A DNA stretch of 64,000 nucleotides from Promicromonospora iranensis (lineage in GTDB: Bacteria; Actinomycetota; Actinomycetes; Actinomycetales; Cellulomonadaceae). Below, piece after piece: positions 60,567 through 64,000 of this stretch (its first letter is position 1; each line of letters begins with the position of its first letter). Location: positions 124,001 through 188,000 of the forward strand of contig NZ_JAJQMN010000009.1 in the NCBI RefSeq assembly GCF_028994775.1, given 5' to 3'. The notes beneath the pieces are model-generated. The model was not told where the DNA came from, did not search any database, and worked only from the letters and a program-made list of their open reading frames with translations. The translations under genes and the position numbers were made by a program.

Positions 60567-61034
60567 ATGAGCGAAGAACGCGCCGTCGCGGCGCTGGAGG
60601 CGGCGGGTATCCCGTTCGAGGTGACGCGGCACGGTCAGGTCGCGAGCCTCGCCGAGGCCGCCGCCGCTCGCGGCGTCGAGCCGGCGAAGCTGATCAAGAC
60701 GATAGTGGTGCGCAGGGCGGCCGACGACTACCTGTTCGTGCTCGTCCCCGGTGACCGGCAGATCTCGTGGCCCAAACTCCGTGCGCTGCTGGGCGTGTCG
60801 CGGCTCTCGATGCCAAGCAAGGACGTGGCTTTCGAGGTCACGGGCTATGAGAGGGGAACCATCACCCCGTTCGGGTCGTTCCACAGGTGGCCCGTCGTCG
60901 CGGATTCCCGGCTCGCCGAGCCGGGACCCGTGTCGATCGGCGGAGGTGCGCACGGTGTGGGCGCCACGGTTGACGCCGTCGATCTCACGACGGTGCTCGA
61001 CGCCACGGTTGCGGACGTGACCGACCCCGTCTGA
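60567..61034 (+). CDS. YbaK/EbsC-type aminoacyl-tRNA deacylase
   Basis: 155 residues. The YbaK fold pattern is visible: AGIPFEVTRHGQVASLAEAA, LIKTIVVRRAADDYLFVLVP, then GYERGTITPFGSFHRWPVVA and VSIGGGAHGVGATVDAVDLT. Members hydrolyse mischarged aminoacyl-tRNAs such as Cys-tRNA(Pro). The lysine in LIKTIVV, conserved in the family, is present. Confidence 0.88.
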   Translation: MSEERAVAALEAAGIPFEVTRHGQVASLAEAAAARGVEPAKLIKTIVVRRAADDYLFVLVPGDRQISWPKLRALLGVSRLSMPSKDVAFEVTGYERGTITPFGSFHRWPVVADSRLAEPGPVSIGGGAHGVGATVDAVDLTTVLDATVADVTDPV

Positions 61035-61247
61035 GGTCCCCTCGGACGGGGATCGAGCAGGCCCGCGACGATGCGGAGGCCGCGAATTCTCCTCCGTGCA
61101 ACGTGACCGTAACGCCTTGGGGGTGGACGGAAGCCATGTGCCGGGTGAACACTCGCCTTAGGCAATTCTTGCCCCGCCCGGCCAAGGAGCGGTCAGCGCG
61201 CACCAAGAAGCGTCCAAGTCAGAGTTCAAGCCAGTGTGTAGAAGTCA

Positions 61248-61679
61248 GTGTCTAGCGAAGTCGAGGCCCGACCAATGCAGGACGGAGCGAATGACCCCAT
61301 GGACCCTCTCCCGTCAGACTCAGCGCAGGACATGGTTCCCGGTCGCCCGGGATCCGGTATCGCCTGCCGGAACACCTATGAGGGCACGGTGCTGACCCTC
61401 TGGGGTGACATCGACGCGCTGCTGCGCGAGAACGCGAGCGAGGCGATGGCCACGCTCGCGGCACGACCCGATCCCGATCCCGTCATCGTCGACGCCCGGG
61501 ATGTCACGTTCATCGACTCGTCCGGCGTGGCCTTCATCCTTCAGGTGTTCGTGCTCGGCGAGGAGACGGGTTCGCCCGTGCTGCTCCGTGAGCCGTCCGC
61601 CGTGGTCATGGAGGTCCTGGACATGGTCGGCATCAGCCAGCGAATTCCGGTGGTCCGCAGCGCCGCGGCCAGCGCCTGA
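61248..61679 (+). CDS. STAS-domain anti-sigma factor antagonist
   Basis: 143 residues. The start is uncertain (GTG 61248; ATG 61275 has GAGG 8 nt upstream). After a 40-residue N-terminal extension the STAS fold is clear: TVLTLWGDIDALLRENASEA, IVDARDVTFIDSSGVAFILQ, with the phosphoacceptor motif DSSG at residues 90-93. Such proteins bind an anti-sigma factor (HPK-type kinase) and are switched by serine phosphorylation. No partner kinase is in the window. Confidence 0.85.
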   Translation: MSSEVEARPMQDGANDPMDPLPSDSAQDMVPGRPGSGIACRNTYEGTVLTLWGDIDALLRENASEAMATLAARPDPDPVIVDARDVTFIDSSGVAFILQVFVLGEETGSPVLLREPSAVVMEVLDMVGISQRIPVVRSAAASA

Positions 61680-61742
61680 GCCGAATCGCACCACATCTGG
61701 TCGGTCGCGTCCGATCAGTCGAAGGAGTGGCACCCTTGTCCG

Positions 61743-63008
61743 GTGAAGAACTGGGCAGCGAACCTCACCTACTCCTCCGCGCGCATCGAGCGCCCACGGA
61801 CCCTCGCGGAGCTCGCCGGCATCGTCGCCGGTGAGCCCCGCGTCCGGGCCCTCGGCTCGCGCCACTCGTTCTGCGACGTCGCCGACACGACAGGCGTGCA
61901 CGTCCAGGTCGACCTGCTGGACGACGGAAGGCCGCCCCTCGAGGTCGACCCCGCCACGGGAGTGGCGTCGGTTCGCGCGGGCCTGCGTTACGGCGAGGTC
62001 GCCGCCGCTCTGGACGCCGAGGGCCGTGCGCTCGGTGCCATGGCCTCCCTGCCGCACATCTCGGTCGCCGGTGCCGTCGCCACGGGCACCCACGGTTCGG
62101 GTGACGGGACGCGCTCGCTGGCGGGCGACGTCGTCGGCGTGGAGCTGATGACCGCTTCCGGTGAGGTGCGGACCCTGCGCCGCGGCGACGCCGACTTCCC
62201 GGGGTCGGTGGTGGCGCTCGGCGCCCTCGGCATCGTGACCCGCGTGGAGCTGGCCACCGTGGAGTCGTTCGACGTGCGCCAGGACGTCTTCACCGGCCTG
62301 CCGTGGGACGCGTTGTTCGAGAACCTCGACGCGGTCATGGGCAGCGCGTACTCCGTCAGCATCTTCACGAGCTGGTTCGAGCCCGACGTGCGCATGGTCT
62401 GGTGCAAGTCCCGGGTCCCGACAGGCTCGGCCGGCGAAGCACCCTCGCTCCCGGTCGAGCTGGGCGCCACGCCGGCAACCCAGCCGATGCACCCCCTGCC
62501 GGACGTCGCCGCCGTCGCGTGCACCGAGCAGGGCGGGGTGCCGGGCCCGTGGTTCGAGCGGCTCCCGCACTTCCGGCTGGACTTCACGCCGTCCCTCGGC
62601 GAGGAGCTGCAGTCCGAGTACCTCCTGCCGCGCACCGCGGGGCCCGACGCCGTCCGCGCCGTGCGGGCGCTCGGGGACCGGATCGGCCCGCTGCTCCTGA
62701 CGTCGGAGATCCGTACGATCGCCGGCGACGACCAGTGGCTCAGCACCACGCCTGAGGACAGCCTCGCGTTCCACTTCACCTGGAAGCAGGACTGGCCGGC
62801 CGTGCGGGCCGTGCTGCCCGAGCTGGAGGCGGCGCTCCTGCCGCTGGGCGCCCGCCCGCACTGGGGCAAGCTGTTCACGGTCCCGGTGGCGCACCTTCCG
62901 GCCCTGTACCCGCGGTTCGGCGACTTCGCCGAGCTGGCCGCGCGGCTCGACCCGACCGGCAAGTTCCGCGGTGGATACGTCGACAACCTGCTCACGGAAG
63001 GAAATTGA
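61743..63008 (+). CDS. Alditol oxidase-like FAD enzyme (VAO family)
   Basis: 421 residues, matching the length of Streptomyces alditol oxidase. The FAD-binding part (residues 1-180) has RALGSRHSFCDVADT, in which H41 corresponds to the histidine carrying covalent FAD, and VATGTHGSGDGTRSLAGDVV. The C-terminal ALO-type part ends ARPHWGKLFTVPVAHLPALY and DPTGKFRGGYVDNLL. The family oxidises sugar alcohols (xylitol, sorbitol) or aldonolactones with O2; which one applies is not certain. GTG start; single gene followed by the symporter. Confidence 0.85.
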   Translation: MKNWAANLTYSSARIERPRTLAELAGIVAGEPRVRALGSRHSFCDVADTTGVHVQVDLLDDGRPPLEVDPATGVASVRAGLRYGEVAAALDAEGRALGAMASLPHISVAGAVATGTHGSGDGTRSLAGDVVGVELMTASGEVRTLRRGDADFPGSVVALGALGIVTRVELATVESFDVRQDVFTGLPWDALFENLDAVMGSAYSVSIFTSWFEPDVRMVWCKSRVPTGSAGEAPSLPVELGATPATQPMHPLPDVAAVACTEQGGVPGPWFERLPHFRLDFTPSLGEELQSEYLLPRTAGPDAVRAVRALGDRIGPLLLTSEIRTIAGDDQWLSTTPEDSLAFHFTWKQDWPAVRAVLPELEAALLPLGARPHWGKLFTVPVAHLPALYPRFGDFAELAARLDPTGKFRGGYVDNLLTEGN

Positions 63009-63056
63009 TATGGCAACGATATCGCTTTCAGGGCGATTTTCTCGGAGGATCAACGT

Positions 63057-64000
63057 ATGAGCGACGCGCAGAGAACAACCGCGCAGCCGGAGAAGCGGGA
63101 GCAGTTCAGCGGACAGCTGGGATTCATCCTGTCCGCTGTCGGGTCCGCTGTCGGGCTGGGAAACATCTGGCGCTTCCCGGGGGTGGCATACGAGAACGGT
63201 GGAGGCGCGTTCCTGGTGCCCTACCTGGTGGCGCTGCTCACGGCGGGCATCCCGATCCTGTTCCTGGACTACGCGATCGGGCACCGGTTCAGAGGTTCGG
63301 CACCGCTGGCCTTCCGCCGGGTCAAGCGTTGGCTGGAAGGCCTGGGCTGGTTCCAGGTCATGATCTGCTTCGTGATCGCCGTCTACTACGCGGTGATCAT
63401 CGCGTGGGCGCTCAGCTTCTTCGTGTACTCGTTCGACCTGAGCTGGGGCGACGACACCGCGGCCTTCTTCACGGGTAGCTACCTCCAGCTGGCCGACGTC
63501 GGTGGCGCGGACCCGTGGTTCACCCTCGACTTCGTCTCCGCGGTGCTGATCCCGCTGGTCCTGGTGTGGGTGGCGGTGATCGTCGTGCTCGCCGCCGGCG
63601 TGGTGAAGGGCGTGGAGAAGGTCAACTTCATCTTCATCCCCCTGCTGTTCCTCGCCTTCGGCGCGCTGGTCGTGCGGTCCCTGACCCTGCCGGGTGCCGT
63701 CGACGGGCTCAACGCGCTGTTCACCCCGGACTGGGGTGCGATCGCCGACCCGGCGGTATGGATCGCCGCCTACGGCCAGATCTTCTTCTCGCTGTCCATC
63801 GCGTTCGGCATCATGATCACCTACGCCTCCTACCGGAGGCGCCGTGCCAACCTGACCTCGCCCGGCCTCGTGGTCGCGTTCGCCAACTCCGGGTTCGAGG
63901 TCTTCGCGGGCATCGGCGTTTTCGCCGCGCTCGGCTTCCTCGCGAACCAGCAGGCTGTTGCCATCGCCGAGCTCGAGGGCATCTCCGGTCCGATCCTGGC
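63057..64000 (+). CDS. Sodium:neurotransmitter symporter-family transporter (3' end missing)
   Basis: The first 314 codons are present; no stop before the window ends. ATG 63057 has GGAGG 8 nt upstream. The N-terminus FSGQLGFILSAVGSAVGLGN, then IWRFPGVAYENGGGAFLVPY is the signature of the neurotransmitter:sodium symporter (NSS/LeuT) fold, with the unwound TM1 region and Na+-binding residues. Members import amino acids or related compounds with Na+. Confidence 0.92.
   Translation, partial: MSDAQRTTAQPEKREQFSGQLGFILSAVGSAVGLGNIWRFPGVAYENGGGAFLVPYLVALLTAGIPILFLDYAIGHRFRGSAPLAFRRVKRWLEGLGWFQVMICFVIAVYYAVIIAWALSFFVYSFDLSWGDDTAAFFTGSYLQLADVGGADPWFTLDFVSAVLIPLVLVWVAVIVVLAAGVVKGVEKVNFIFIPLLFLAFGALVVRSLTLPGAVDGLNALFTPDWGAIADPAVWIAAYGQIFFSLSIAFGIMITYASYRRRRANLTSPGLVVAFANSGFEVFAGIGVFAALGFLANQQAVAIAELEGISGPIL

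Overview
The window is GC-rich throughout, uses GTG and TTG starts freely, and is packed with ATGA/GTGA stop-start overlaps. It carries actinobacterial families: CpaF/TadB/TadC Tad pilus genes, BTAD regulators, a DUF6318-like lipoprotein, PspC, DUF4190-like proteins and putative T7SS-secreted proteins. This fits a Gram-positive actinobacterium of the Micrococcales, most like Promicromonosporaceae or Cellulomonadaceae; that placement is inference from gene content. No rRNA, tRNA or CRISPR array was seen.

Left part (1-21.3 kb): two surface machines face each other. On the minus strand (8197 down to 1, running off the left edge) lies a conjugation-like type IV secretion operon: a small protein, a TcpC-like protein, a 2-TM peptide, a TcpE/PrgI-like protein, a VirB4-type ATPase, a TrbL/VirB6-like channel protein, a second small TM protein and a cell-wall hydrolase. 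No relaxase or coupling protein is inside the window. Divergently, a sigma-factor-like regulator (8389) is followed by a Tad/Flp pilus operon (9713-21261): SAF/CpaB-like, TadZ-like, CpaF, TadB, TadC, an unusual long-leader Flp-like pilin, three TadE/TadG-like pseudopilins, and a 1549-residue membrane protein with LysM domains and a C-terminal BTAD domain. A CRP/GlxR-like palindrome sits in the divergent promoter region.

Middle (21.3-36 kb): two gene pairs for secreted or anchored proteins share an upstream palindrome. Then come a standalone DUF1016-type nuclease-fold remnant, a MerR regulator with an aldo/keto reductase, an HNH nuclease, a DoxX-like protein, a membrane-anchored receiver-domain protein, an MmcQ/YjbR protein, a SWIM-SNF2 helicase, a membrane protein and an MFS transporter.

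T7SS cargo and secreted enzymes (36-56 kb): a Hint-processed polymorphic toxin with an overlapping immunity candidate; a phytase-like secreted esterase; a secreted alpha-amylase with TTGCAG (MalR-type) operators; a WXG100-like / T7SS-signal / membrane-protein operon; tandemly duplicated PspC genes; a ChW-repeat secreted protein; an HrpA-type helicase carrying a perfect 32-bp inverted repeat in its coding sequence; and a GH76 mannanase.

Right end (56-64 kb): a helical hypothetical protein, two DUF4190-like membrane proteins, a VanY-type D,D-carboxypeptidase coupled to a DUF2087 protein, a YbaK deacylase, a STAS anti-sigma antagonist, an alditol-oxidase-like flavoenzyme and a truncated sodium:neurotransmitter-type symporter. 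A REP-like motif, GGTYTCGACAAGCTCRACC, recurs between and within genes. Strong hairpins mark several gene ends.
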